Assembly: GCA_944388405.1 (NCBI GenBank)
Contig: CALXIQ010000029.1
Span: 1 to 58,769 of the forward strand
Direction: 5' to 3'
Length of the DNA: 58,769 nt
From: an uncultured Ruminococcus sp.
GTDB lineage: Bacteria > Bacillota > Clostridia > Oscillospirales > Ruminococcaceae
Below the pieces are notes generated by a model. The model worked only from the letters and a program-made list of their open reading frames with translations. It made no database searches and was not told the origin of the DNA. This document shows positions 35,230 through 44,201 of this stretch, one piece after another (position 1 is the stretch's first letter; every line of letters begins with the position of its first letter). A program made the translations under genes and the position numbers.

Positions 35230-37275
35230 ATGAAATTTAAACTTTCGACGGCGGTTTTGTGCTCCGCTTTAATGCTTGGCGCCGTTTTTCTCACGGCTGA
35301 TAAACTTGCAATTACTTCATACGCCTATGAGAATACCGCCGGATACAGCGAAGCCAACGACGAGCCTGCCGATACCACGGTGGACATCACCAACTGCGAC
35401 GTAAGCTACACTTCCGTTCACGAATTTACGGGAGAGCCCATAACTCCCGCTGTTGCCGTTACCTACAACGGAAAAAGAGTGATAAAGGGTGCAAACTACA
35501 CAATTGAGTATATCAACAACACCGATATAGGCGTTGCTACCATTCTTCTCAAAGGCACCGGAAACGGCTACAGCGGAACAATGTGCCTGAACTTTACCAT
35601 AAAAGCTCCCACGGTAAAGACGCCTACAGGGTTTGTAAACACCAATTCATCTCCTACGGTAGTAAGGCTTGACTGGAATCAGGTCAGCGGCATAAGCGGA
35701 TACAAGCTGCAAAAGTGGAATTCTCAGAAAAAGGTCTGGGAAACCTATAAGCTGTTCAAGCCCACCACCGTAAGGCACAATCAAGGTGGGCTGAAAGAAG
35801 GCACTACTCTGAAATACCGCATACAAAGCTATTTAAAGCTGGGGGGCAAAACCTTTTACAGTGATTGGTCGACGATATACGCCTCCACTGACCCTGGTAA
35901 GGTTACGAATCTTAAGGCTACTTCGGTGACCGAATCGGGCTACACCATTAAATGGTCCGCCGTAAGGAACGCAGACAAATACATAGTTTACCGCTACGAT
36001 GCGGCAACAGACAGTTACAAAAAGCTCACCACCGTTACCGGCACGTCCCTTAAAATCAACGACAGAGCTGCAGGACAGCGAAACGCCTATAAGGTTCAGG
36101 CTATCAAGGTAAGAAACTGGAAAACCTATGAGGGACAGCTGGTGAAAATGAAGTTTTCCTCAAAGCCTGCTCAGGTGAAAAACCTTAAAACCGACATTGA
36201 CAGACGTTCCGTAACAATAAGCTGGAGCAAAGTGCCAAACGCTACGGGATATCAGGTTTATTACAACTCAAAGAAGTCGGACAACTCCACCCTTATCAAG
36301 GAAATAACTTCGGGAAACGTTACAAGCCTTACCACAACGGCTATTCCCACCGGCAAGAATTATTACGTAAAGGTAAGGGCGGTTTCACAAACTCCCGATG
36401 TAAAGATTGTGGGAAAATGCTCCTCATGGGATAATGTGCGCAGCTTCAACAACAAAAGCTACAACTCTATCATCAACAGCTATAACAATTCCCGCTCAAT
36501 TACCGTTACGAACGGTCAGGGCTACAGCATATCCTCCAGTGCAAAAAGCCGACTTAACAGTGCGCTTACAGGTCTTGGCGGAACAACAAGCTTCTTGATG
36601 CTTGACCTTGACAGCGGAGCGATGGTGGCATACAACGCAGAAACCTATCTCGGCACTGCCAGCACGGTAAAAATGCCCTATATGCTCTACTGCCTCAAGC
36701 AGATGGAAGACGGCTCGCCGTCAATGAGCACAAAGCTTACCTACAAAAGCAGCGATTATTCCAGCGGCTCGGGCACAATAAAGAATTACCGCTTCGGAAC
36801 AAAGTTCACAATAAAGCAGTGTATGCAGTATATCTTTGACTACAGCGATAACTGCGCATACTATATGCTTCAGGATTATTTCGGTTATTCCGGCTACAAC
36901 AAATTCATTTCATCCCTTGGGTGCAGAACCTCGGTAAACGCCAATACCCGGTGGGGCTATGTTTCAGCTGCCGATTCCGCAAAGGAATGGATTCAGATGT
37001 ACGATTACATCTACAACGGAAGGTACGCCGATTTTATCCGCAAAGGACTTGCCACATCCACCTCCAGCAACTTCAGAATAGGTCTTAACGGAAAATACAC
37101 CGTATATTCCAAGTGCGGCTGGACGGACTATCTCCACCACGACACCGCAGTTGTAGAGGCGGAGCATCCTTATGTGCTTATCTGCCTCACCAACCGTGTA
37201 AGCTCCTCAAGACTTCAGCAGGTTGCCAAGGCGGCAGACGCAATTCACACGGAAATGTGGAATTACTACCTGTAA
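35230..37275 (+). CDS. Secreted serine hydrolase (class A beta-lactamase fold) with fibronectin type III-like repeats
   Basis: 681 aa. A signal peptide (about 1-32, cleavage near SYA|YE) is followed by a small beta domain with YNGKRVIKGANYTIEY, then three fibronectin-III-like repeats at about 130-215, 215-310 and 315-400, each with a W or Y core and GYxV/Y pattern. The C-terminal ~245 residues are a penicillin-binding/beta-lactamase fold: STVK (Ser478, Lys481), YSDN (Ser539-Asn541) and KCG (628-630) in place of KTG. It is probably a surface-acting peptidase or wall-active enzyme rather than a resistance enzyme. Ribosome site GAGGGGGG. Confidence 0.8.
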   Translation: MKFKLSTAVLCSALMLGAVFLTADKLAITSYAYENTAGYSEANDEPADTTVDITNCDVSYTSVHEFTGEPITPAVAVTYNGKRVIKGANYTIEYINNTDIGVATILLKGTGNGYSGTMCLNFTIKAPTVKTPTGFVNTNSSPTVVRLDWNQVSGISGYKLQKWNSQKKVWETYKLFKPTTVRHNQGGLKEGTTLKYRIQSYLKLGGKTFYSDWSTIYASTDPGKVTNLKATSVTESGYTIKWSAVRNADKYIVYRYDAATDSYKKLTTVTGTSLKINDRAAGQRNAYKVQAIKVRNWKTYEGQLVKMKFSSKPAQVKNLKTDIDRRSVTISWSKVPNATGYQVYYNSKKSDNSTLIKEITSGNVTSLTTTAIPTGKNYYVKVRAVSQTPDVKIVGKCSSWDNVRSFNNKSYNSIINSYNNSRSITVTNGQGYSISSSAKSRLNSALTGLGGTTSFLMLDLDSGAMVAYNAETYLGTASTVKMPYMLYCLKQMEDGSPSMSTKLTYKSSDYSSGSGTIKNYRFGTKFTIKQCMQYIFDYSDNCAYYMLQDYFGYSGYNKFISSLGCRTSVNANTRWGYVSAADSAKEWIQMYDYIYNGRYADFIRKGLATSTSSNFRIGLNGKYTVYSKCGWTDYLHHDTAVVEAEHPYVLICLTNRVSSSRLQQVAKAADAIHTEMWNYYL

Positions 37276-37299
37276 GCTGATATTACAAAAATCATATTA

Positions 37300-37338
37300 T
37301 AACAAAAACGGACGGTTTGTGTTTACAGACCGTCCGTT
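37300..37338 (-). terminator. Terminator of the tldD-tldE unit
   Basis: AACGGACGGT-TGT / ACA-ACCGTCCGTT with a small loop; the minus strand continues TTTGTTAT. It points left, from the minus-strand genes. Confidence 0.8.
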
Positions 37339-37354
37339 CTCACTTGTATGGGAA

Positions 37355-38566
37355 TCAGGTTTTTGACCCTTTCATTTTAACAAGTATCTGCTTGTCGTTA
37401 AAAATGGGATTGTCTGAGCCAACGCCGATGAAGTCCTTGCCGAACATATCAAACATATTTCCCGACAGCGTAAAGGGAGGAAGCTTGCCTAAAAATTTTT
37501 CTCCGTCGGAAAGGTAAGCCAGATGCACCGGCATAACGTAATCTCCCTTGTCGTTGAAACCGCCGCCGCTGTACGCAACAGGCACTACCGAAAGTCTGCC
37601 GTCAAGCAGCTCCTTGATGGTCTTATCGCTTCGTTTTATTCTTCCGTTAATCCAACCGATGTACGGAATATCACAGTAATTGCTGCCTGCGTTCGCTGTG
37701 TGCGGCACGCCATATTTTTCCGCCGTACGCTTGTCAGAATAGCCCATAAGCACAACGCCGTTTTCAATAAACACCCGCTTGTCCCCTTGGGTAACGCAGC
37801 CCTCGCCGTCCCAGAAGTTATTGTGCCAGCATTCTTCGTCCGAAACGTCGTGGAGCAGCGTAAAGCTGTCGGCAAATACCTTTTGTCCCACCTTGCCGGA
37901 AAGCAGCGACGTTCCCAGCGCAATTTCTTCAGCGTTAAGGGATTCTGTCAGCTTGCCGTAAAAATCATAATACTGCTTCTGAACAATGATTTCCTCCGGA
38001 AGGTCAATCTGCTTTTCAAAGCTGCCAAGATAATTTTCAGCCATTTCATATAACTTTTCAGGGCTGAAATTCCTATTTCCGAAACCGAACCAGCCGTCAG
38101 AAATGTCCTTGCTGTCAACGTGCTTGAAAATAATGCCGGCATCAACGCTGCAGTCAATGTTCTGATAATCAAGTCCATTTTCGTTTGTCCAATGCTCGTC
38201 CGTTTGTCTTTGAAAAATGCTGCCCGACAAAACAAAGCGAGGATATTTTTCACTGAGGTGGGAAACACACTCCTGTGCCAGCTCCATAAGCTCCTTATCG
38301 GTTAGAATTCTCTCTCGCTTGTCACGGTGACGGACTCCCGATTCAAGAGGATATTTGTACTGCCTTTTCAGCGAAAGCTTTTCTTCTGCAAGAGCAAAGC
38401 CCCGGTCGTCACTTATTTTCCCTACCTGATAATGCACCCCAAGAAATCCGTTTTGGTAAATGCGGAATGACTGTGTAGCGGAAGCAGTCTTCTGAAACGA
38501 CTGTATTTTGTTTTCCTCGATTTTTATCTCAGATTTTATGCAGTTGTATGTATACTTTTCTCTCAT
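37355..38566 (-). CDS. tldE: TldE/PmbA-like subunit of the TldD/TldE protease
   Basis: 403 aa. It lacks the HExxxH metal motif found in its neighbour, as TldE/PmbA does. Family landmarks: the N-terminal IKIEENKIQSFQKTASATQSFRIY (S-type Q/E repeat), FADSFTLLHDVSDEECWHNNFWDGEGC, VFIENGVVLMGYSDKRTAEKYG and VPVAYSGGGFNDKGDYVMPV (landmarks). TldD/TldE form a complex that cleaves small unfolded peptides and matures some RiPPs. It follows tldD by 13 nt, ATG 38566 with AAGGAGG upstream. Its sequence is diverged from enteric PmbA. Confidence 0.82.
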   Translation of the reverse strand: MREKYTYNCIKSEIKIEENKIQSFQKTASATQSFRIYQNGFLGVHYQVGKISDDRGFALAEEKLSLKRQYKYPLESGVRHRDKRERILTDKELMELAQECVSHLSEKYPRFVLSGSIFQRQTDEHWTNENGLDYQNIDCSVDAGIIFKHVDSKDISDGWFGFGNRNFSPEKLYEMAENYLGSFEKQIDLPEEIIVQKQYYDFYGKLTESLNAEEIALGTSLLSGKVGQKVFADSFTLLHDVSDEECWHNNFWDGEGCVTQGDKRVFIENGVVLMGYSDKRTAEKYGVPHTANAGSNYCDIPYIGWINGRIKRSDKTIKELLDGRLSVVPVAYSGGGFNDKGDYVMPVHLAYLSDGEKFLGKLPPFTLSGNMFDMFGKDFIGVGSDNPIFNDKQILVKMKGSKT

Positions 38567-38579
38567 GCTTTTCCCCTCC

Positions 38580-39917
38580 TTAGTTTACCGTAAGGGACTT
38601 GACCCGAATGGTGGGACCGCCTGCCGAAACAGGCACAGTCTGGTCGTTTTTGCCGCAGTAATAGGTGTCAAAAAGCTGGAAATCGTCCCCCACTGCGTCA
38701 ATATCAAACAGAGTTCTGAACACACTGCCTGTAACAACATTTACTCTTACAGGCTCTGCAAGCCTGCCGTCACGAATACGGTAGCAGATGTTGGGCTGCA
38801 TTGTAAAGGTTGAATTTCCCGTGCCGTAATTTACGCCGTACACATAAATTCCGTCCTTTATTTCGGAAATCATCTTATCCACATTGTCGCTGCCGCCCTG
38901 CATATATGTGTTGGTCATCCGCACCATCGGCATATACTGATAGTCCTGAGCACGGCTGTTTCCTGTTGTTTTCTCGCCCAGCACCGCCGCCGAATGTGCG
39001 TCGTGCAGCCTGCCTGTAAGCACTCCGTTTTTGATAAGCCACGTTTCACAGGCAGAGTTCCCCTCGTCGTCGAAGGGGGTGTAGCCGTGGTTTGGCATAT
39101 CGCCGCTGTCGCAAATTGAGACCTTTTCGTTTCCTACCTTCTTGCCCATTACCCATTCGTCCCGCAGCGTTTTGTCGTTAAGCATAAAGTCCGCCTCGCT
39201 CTTGTGCCCGAAGCTTTCGTGGGTAAACATAGCAGTAACGACAGGCGCAAGCACGCAGATATAGTCGCCGGGAGTAACGTCAACGGCGTTTCTTGCAAAG
39301 TCAAGCGCCCTGTCACGTTCTGAAATAATCTCCTCCGAGTGATTCAGCAGTCCGTCAAAATCCATTTTCTGATAGTGCTTTCCGCCGGTGGTAGTTACGC
39401 CGTCTACAGTAATTTTAAAAAGCATTCCCGCCGTGCACGCCTGTCTGTCCTGAGTAATCGCTGCACCCTTGCTGGAGTAAAAGTGCTTGACTTTATGGTT
39501 ATCGTTGTAATACGCCTCCCAGGTATTTATTTCGGGAATGGTTTTATCAACGCAATCGGCAATAAGCCCCTCCAGCAGCTGCATTTTTCTGTCTCTGCTC
39601 ACCTTCCGCAAGTCGTTATCTCCGTCATAAACAAGCAGGCTGATCTGATTTACCTGGAGATTTTTCACCATGGGATCGTTCACAATACCTGGATTGGGCT
39701 TTGCAAGCTTAGCCAGATTATCAATCTCGTCCTGAATCGATGCTATGTCGTTTGTAACGCTTGAATACCACATTTCGCCGTCATAAACCCGCACAATTGC
39801 GCCGACTGACGATATAGCCATGTTATTCTCAACTTCACCGTTTTTAATGTAAATGTTTGAACTTGACTTTTCCTCGATACGCACGTCGGCGTAAAGGTCT
39901 TTCGGGAATTTGTACAT
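38580..39917 (-). CDS. tldD: TldD-family metalloprotease
   Basis: 445 aa. The zinc motif HESFGH (His233, Glu234, His238) in the block FTHESFGHKSEADFM is the TldD signature. Other landmarks: N-terminal DVRIEEKSSSNIYIKNGEVE, SICDSGDMPNHGYTPFDDEG and GNSRAQDYQYMPMVRMTNTY. It is the catalytic subunit of TldD/TldE. I start at ATG 39917 because AGGAGG lies 7 nt upstream; the longer frame to 39992 has none. No RiPP precursor is visible nearby, so general peptide turnover is the default reading. Confidence 0.9.
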   Translation of the reverse strand: MYKFPKDLYADVRIEEKSSSNIYIKNGEVENNMAISSVGAIVRVYDGEMWYSSVTNDIASIQDEIDNLAKLAKPNPGIVNDPMVKNLQVNQISLLVYDGDNDLRKVSRDRKMQLLEGLIADCVDKTIPEINTWEAYYNDNHKVKHFYSSKGAAITQDRQACTAGMLFKITVDGVTTTGGKHYQKMDFDGLLNHSEEIISERDRALDFARNAVDVTPGDYICVLAPVVTAMFTHESFGHKSEADFMLNDKTLRDEWVMGKKVGNEKVSICDSGDMPNHGYTPFDDEGNSACETWLIKNGVLTGRLHDAHSAAVLGEKTTGNSRAQDYQYMPMVRMTNTYMQGGSDNVDKMISEIKDGIYVYGVNYGTGNSTFTMQPNICYRIRDGRLAEPVRVNVVTGSVFRTLFDIDAVGDDFQLFDTYYCGKNDQTVPVSAGGPTIRVKSLTVN

Positions 39918-40043
39918 ATCTTCTCCTCCTTTATTGGCTCGCTGTTGATAACCGCCCACAGCTGCATTTGTCACAGATAAAAGGACTTGCAAGCTTGTGG
40001 GATATTACCCGCTTTGTAAAATCCGGCGGCTGATGTTTTTGTT

Positions 40044-40856
40044 TCACACACCGGTTTCTTCTTGTCGTTTAATCCTGTCCCCCGCAATCAGCTTCCTTAT
40101 CCCCATTATTGCGCACTTTATCGCCCGAGTGGAATCGTAGGTGATGTTGTCGGGCAACCCCGCATTTGAACGCTCAACGTTCCAGAGGGCAGTTAAAACT
40201 CCGCCGCAGCGTGCCCGCCTTGCGGTGCCGACTGCAAAAATCGCCGCACATTCCATCTCCGAGGTAAGACAGCCGCATTTAAGATAGCTGTCCCATCTTT
40301 GTCTGATGTCTGCCGCCATGGGGGAGGATTCCGACTCAACCTCGCCGTAAAAGCTGTCCTTTGAGTGGACAACGCCTACGTGATAACCGTTGCCCGTTTC
40401 GTCGGTGGAAAGCTCCCTTGCCGCTTCAACCAGAGCGGCGACAACCTGAAAATCCGCCACCGCAGGATAGTCTATGGGGAGATATTCCGCCGTTGTGCCT
40501 TCTCCTCTTACCGCTGCCAGAGCAATGCACAAATCACCGCCGCTTACATTTAGGTCCATTCCGCCGCTGGTGCCTATTCTTATAAAGGTGTCTGCGCCGC
40601 ATTTAACCAGCTCCTCCACTGCAATGGCGGCGGAAGGACCGCCTATTCCCGTGGAGCATACCGTTACCTTTTCGCCGTCCAGATAGCCGGTATAAACATT
40701 GTACTCCCGGTTGCACGCCACCTGAACCGCATTGTCAAGCAGCTTTGCAATTTCAGGCACTCTGCCAGGGTCGCCGGGAAGAATTACATACCTGCCTACT
40801 TCTTCGGGAATGGTCCTGATGTGAAACTGCCGCTCTGAATCCATAATGCTTGCCAT
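40044..40856 (-). CDS. udp: Uridine/nucleoside phosphorylase
   Basis: 270 aa, PNP_UDP_1 (NP-I) family. Phosphate site YVILPGDPGRVPEIA, STGIGGPSAAIAVEEL and FIRIGTSGGMD, then the nucleoside-binding SEMECAAIFAVG. The size and VGVVHSKDSFYG block resemble uridine phosphorylase, which splits uridine to uracil and ribose-1-phosphate; purine phosphorylase is the alternative. ATG 40856 has AAGGAG upstream. It begins 6 nt after the DUF3592 gene stop, so the two are co-transcribed. Confidence 0.85.
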   Translation of the reverse strand: MASIMDSERQFHIRTIPEEVGRYVILPGDPGRVPEIAKLLDNAVQVACNREYNVYTGYLDGEKVTVCSTGIGGPSAAIAVEELVKCGADTFIRIGTSGGMDLNVSGGDLCIALAAVRGEGTTAEYLPIDYPAVADFQVVAALVEAARELSTDETGNGYHVGVVHSKDSFYGEVESESSPMAADIRQRWDSYLKCGCLTSEMECAAIFAVGTARRARCGGVLTALWNVERSNAGLPDNITYDSTRAIKCAIMGIRKLIAGDRIKRQEETGV

Positions 40857-40862
40857 TTGTCA

Positions 40863-41399
40863 TCACTCCTTATTTATATCGTTATATGTCCAGTAGGAAT
40901 TATCGTTATAATTCCACTGAGAAGCTGCCTGCTCCTTTGCTTTTTTGCGGATTTTCAGCAGCACGATAAGCACAATTATTCCTGCTACCAAAAACACTGC
41001 CCCTATTCCGCCGAAAATATAGATAAGCAGATTAAGCGCCGAATCCCCCTCCACGTAAAATTCCTGAGGGTCGTTGGGATTATAGCTTAACTCCACATCC
41101 TCCCCCACTGAATAGCCGCAGGGGTTGGAGTAGATGCTCTGCTGATTAATGTACTCCTGCCCATCCACCGCGTAACCGAACACGGGAGCGTAAAGCAGTC
41201 CCCCATCGTCCCCACGCTTGACGGCAATATCCACCACCTGAGCTTGTGTTGTTTCGCTACAGCGGTCTTGCTTGTTCCGGTCGTAAACTCCCACGCCTAT
41301 CGCCACCGAAAGAAATACAACCCCTATCAGCAGAAATATCAGCGGCAGCACAATCAACAGCACTGTGAAATCCACTTGATTATTTCTTTTTAACGACAT
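40863..41399 (-). CDS. DUF3592-type membrane protein
   Basis: 178 aa. Helices at about 12-36 and 122-148 flank an extracytoplasmic beta domain with YAPVFGYAVDGQEY, GYSVGEDVELSYNPNDPQEFYVEG, the pattern of DUF3592 proteins. The C-terminal tail is Asn/Tyr/Trp-rich (QWNYNDNSYWTYND). The function is unknown. ATG 41399. It sits between nadC (92 nt away) and udp (6 nt), all in one direction. Confidence 0.75.
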   Translation of the reverse strand: MSLKRNNQVDFTVLLIVLPLIFLLIGVVFLSVAIGVGVYDRNKQDRCSETTQAQVVDIAVKRGDDGGLLYAPVFGYAVDGQEYINQQSIYSNPCGYSVGEDVELSYNPNDPQEFYVEGDSALNLLIYIFGGIGAVFLVAGIIVLIVLLKIRKKAKEQAASQWNYNDNSYWTYNDINKE

Positions 41400-41491
41400 A
41401 AAAATCTCCCCCTCAAATTGCCGCCAAGCGGCGTTTTATCAAAACAGCAGAGCTGTTCTATGCTTGTAGGACAGGTCTGCTGAACTGCAAC

Positions 41492-42331
41492 TTATTTGTC
41501 AATCTTCATTGAAATGTCAAACGCCTTTACCGAATGGGTAATTGCGCCCAGAGATATAATATCAACTCCCGTTTCCGCAATCGCCCGGATTGTTTCAGGA
41601 GTTACATTGCCGGAAGCTTCAAGCATTGCTCTGCCGTCGGTAAGCTTAACAGCCTCCGCCATATCCTGACAGGACATATTGTCAAGCATTATAATCTCCA
41701 CCTTAAGCTCCAGCGCTTCTTTCAGCTCCTCAAGATTTGCAACCTCAACTTCTATCTTTACGGTGTGACCCATTTTTTCACGCAACGCATTAACCGCCCC
41801 GGTCATGCTTCCGTAAGCGTCAAGATGGGTATCCTTAAGCATTGCACAGTCGGACAGGTTGTAGCGGTGATTTCTTCCACCCCCTACCGTAACGGCATAT
41901 TTCTGCAATACCCTCAATCCCGGCAGGGTCTTGCGTGTATCTGCTATGGAAGCCTTCGTCCCCTCCACCAGCCTTACACAGCGATTTGTGGCGGTAGCAA
42001 CGCCCGACATATGCTGCAAAAGATTGAGTGCCGTTCTTTCACCTTTAAGCAGCGCCCTTGTCTTTGCGGTAATTTTTGCGATTATGTCGCCCTTTTCAAC
42101 ATGCTCGCCGTCGTGGATAAACACTTCAAACTGCGCGTTGCTGTCAAGTAGTGAAAAAACCCTGAGAGCCACGTCGATTCCGCAGAGAATGCCGCTGTCC
42201 TTGGCGACATATTTTGCGGTGGAAACTGCGCTGTCGTCTACAAGATAGTCGGTTGTAACGTCAACATAGTTTATATCTTCAAGCAGAGCGGTTTTGATTA
42301 TATCGTCAATCTGAAACTGCATCAGTGTCAT
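41492..42331 (-). CDS. nadC: Nicotinate-nucleotide pyrophosphorylase (carboxylating)
   Basis: 279 aa QPRTase converting quinolinate and PRPP to nicotinate mononucleotide. Landmarks: LLEDINYVDVTTDYL, ERTALNLLQHMSGVATATNR, ADTRKTLPGLRVLQKYAVTVGGG (catalytic Lys/Arg), HRYNLSDCAMLKDTHL, IIMLDNMS and LEASGNVTPETIRAIAETGVDIISLGAITHS (parts). ATG 42331 has AAAGGG 8 nt upstream. It follows nadB by 71 nt in the same direction. Confidence 0.95.
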   Translation of the reverse strand: MTLMQFQIDDIIKTALLEDINYVDVTTDYLVDDSAVSTAKYVAKDSGILCGIDVALRVFSLLDSNAQFEVFIHDGEHVEKGDIIAKITAKTRALLKGERTALNLLQHMSGVATATNRCVRLVEGTKASIADTRKTLPGLRVLQKYAVTVGGGRNHRYNLSDCAMLKDTHLDAYGSMTGAVNALREKMGHTVKIEVEVANLEELKEALELKVEIIMLDNMSCQDMAEAVKLTDGRAMLEASGNVTPETIRAIAETGVDIISLGAITHSVKAFDISMKIDK

Positions 42332-42402
42332 CTTAAAAACCCTTTCATCTATAAAATTTATCTTAATCCAATAAAATATCCCGCTGGGATTTCCCCGTCG
42401 GC

Positions 42403-43920
42403 TTAACCCTTGCTTTCCTCGGGAGCTTCAAACGCCGGCTGAGGTGTAAGCTCCGCATTTTCCGACGCTATCTTATACGCTTCTCCTAAAATTATATACG
42501 CCACCGTGGCAAGGGATTTGGCTTCAACATAGTCTTTGTCTATCTTGAATCTTCCCGTGTCAAGTATTTCCTTTATATGCATAATACGCTCGTAGCCGGA
42601 AAATACCGATGGAATATCTGGGATTACAAAATACGCCGTCTGCATAATCTTTCTGATTTCCGTTCTCAGTCCCTTTGGAATGTGAGGGGCGTTTTCGCAC
42701 AAATCAAAATCGTAAGGCATAAACGCTATGCCTTTGGTTTTGAGCCTTTCGTTTATGTCCGACGCCGCCCGTCTTGAAAACACCAGCGCCTCCAGCAGTG
42801 AATTGCTGGCAAGACGATTATTTCCGTGAACTCCCGTGCAGGAACATTCTCCGCAGGCGTAAAGTCCGTCCACCGTGGTTCTTGCATAGGTATCAACCTT
42901 TATTCCCCCCATCAGGTAATGCTGGCAGGGGTAAATCGGTATCATATCGGTAGTCATATCGTAGCCCGCCTTAAGCAGGTTTGAATATATCATAGGAAAC
43001 CGCTGTTTTATAAACTCAGGATCCTTGTGGGTGATGTCAAGATAGAATTTATCCGAGCCGGTTTTTCGTGATTCAAAGATTATGGAGTGAGAAACCACAT
43101 CTCTCGGTGCAAGCTCCAGTCGCTTGTCGTAATTTTGCATAAACCGCTGTCCATCGCAATTTCTCAGATATGCTCCCTCTCCTCTCACCGCTTCGGAAAT
43201 AAGGAAACATTCTCTGGTATGATGGTTGTTAAAAGCGGTGGGGTGAAACTGTATGTAGCTGAGATTTTTTATCTCCGCCCCCATGTTATACGCCATGGTT
43301 ATTCCGTCCCCGGTGGCGATGGCGGAATTTGTGGTATATTCATACACTCTGCCTATTCCGCCGGTAGCAAAAATTGTGCAGCGGCTGTTGCAGATGATAT
43401 ATTCCCCGTCCTTCAGCACCAGAAGGGAAAATCCAGAAGCCGTCTTTTTGCAGTCGCACATTACGGCGTTTTCCCATATGGTTACATTTTCAAGCTGCTG
43501 AACATTTCTAAGCAGCGTAGTTTCAATTTCAAATCCCGTGGCGTCCTTGTGGTGGAATATTCTGTGCATTCCGTGACCGCCCTCAAGAGTGCGGTGATAA
43601 TCGCCGTTTGGTAGCTTATCAAAATCCACGCCCAACTCGATAAGCTTGGCAATATCAATTTTCGCCTCGTTTACAAGCACGTCTGTGGAAACGGGGTCGT
43701 TTTCAAATCCCCCTGCCACAAAGGTATCATGCTTATGCTTTTCCGGCGAATCCTCCGGGCTGTTATAAACCCCTGCTATTCCCCCCTGAGCAAGCGAGGA
43801 GTTGCACAAGGTAAGCTCCATTTTGGAAAGTACAAGCACCTTAAGGCTTCGTGAAAGATTATACGCTCCGTAAAGTCCTGCCGCTCCGCACCCTGCAATT
43901 ATCACGTCATAATTATTCAT
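42403..43920 (-). CDS. nadB: L-aspartate oxidase
   Basis: 505 aa flavoprotein oxidising aspartate to iminoaspartate, the first step of de novo NAD synthesis. FAD-binding N-terminus IIAGCGAAGLYGAYNLS, SLAQGGIAGVYN, the active-site stretch EGGHGMHRIFHHKDATG, then HPTAFNN, EAVRGEGAYLRN, PCQHYLMGGIKVD and CTGVHGNNRLASNSLLEALVF (in parts). The C-terminal domain is shorter than enteric NadB (540 aa), common in Firmicutes. The next enzyme, NadA, is not beside it. Promoter and a palindromic operator candidate lie just upstream. Confidence 0.94.
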   Translation of the reverse strand: MNNYDVIIAGCGAAGLYGAYNLSRSLKVLVLSKMELTLCNSSLAQGGIAGVYNSPEDSPEKHKHDTFVAGGFENDPVSTDVLVNEAKIDIAKLIELGVDFDKLPNGDYHRTLEGGHGMHRIFHHKDATGFEIETTLLRNVQQLENVTIWENAVMCDCKKTASGFSLLVLKDGEYIICNSRCTIFATGGIGRVYEYTTNSAIATGDGITMAYNMGAEIKNLSYIQFHPTAFNNHHTRECFLISEAVRGEGAYLRNCDGQRFMQNYDKRLELAPRDVVSHSIIFESRKTGSDKFYLDITHKDPEFIKQRFPMIYSNLLKAGYDMTTDMIPIYPCQHYLMGGIKVDTYARTTVDGLYACGECSCTGVHGNNRLASNSLLEALVFSRRAASDINERLKTKGIAFMPYDFDLCENAPHIPKGLRTEIRKIMQTAYFVIPDIPSVFSGYERIMHIKEILDTGRFKIDKDYVEAKSLATVAYIILGEAYKIASENAELTPQPAFEAPEESKG

Positions 43921-44022
43921 ATTCCTGTCTGCGTTTTACATAGGCTTAAATTCCACCCGCCGCAGACCTGCACCCTCTTTCGTTTGAACATTCGGTATTT
44001 TTCATGCTGTTTACTTCAAAAC

Positions 44023-44047
44023 CAATTTATTTTTACAAAATAAATTG
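44023..44047. promoter_or_regulatory. 25-bp palindrome in the nadB leader, candidate repressor operator
   Basis: CAATTTATTTT (44023-44033) and AAAATAAATTG (44037-44047) are perfect 11-bp arms with a 3-bp spacer. It begins about 8 bp past the predicted start of the nadB transcript. I do not recognise it as a known NiaR/NadR/NrtR site. Confidence 0.6.
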
Positions 44048-44061
44048 CATATACTTATTTT

Positions 44062-44090
44062 ATTTTACCATACATCAGAAAATATTTCAA
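44062..44090 (-). promoter_or_regulatory. nadB-nadC promoter
   Basis: Minus-strand TTGAAA (44085-44090) and TAAAAT (44062-44067) are 17 bp apart. Confidence 0.65.
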
Positions 44091-44131
44091 TAAGATTTTG
44101 TAAAACCGCAATCAAACAAACATATTACACT

Positions 44132-44170
44132 AAAAAATCCGCAGAACACAATATTCATGCATTCTGCGGA
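44132..44170 (-). terminator. Terminator of the zinc-ribbon protein gene
   Basis: TCCGCAGAA (44138-44146) / TTCTGCGGA (44162-44170); the minus strand continues TTTTTTAG. Confidence 0.85.
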
Positions 44171-44201
44171 AGCAAAAGCTCACAAGCTCCAAAATATTGA
44201 A

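Noticed and set aside
37355..39917. TldD/TldE as part of a RiPP (modified peptide) cluster
   Set aside because: No precursor peptide, modifying enzyme or exporter is visible nearby; TldD/TldE also occur as general peptidases.
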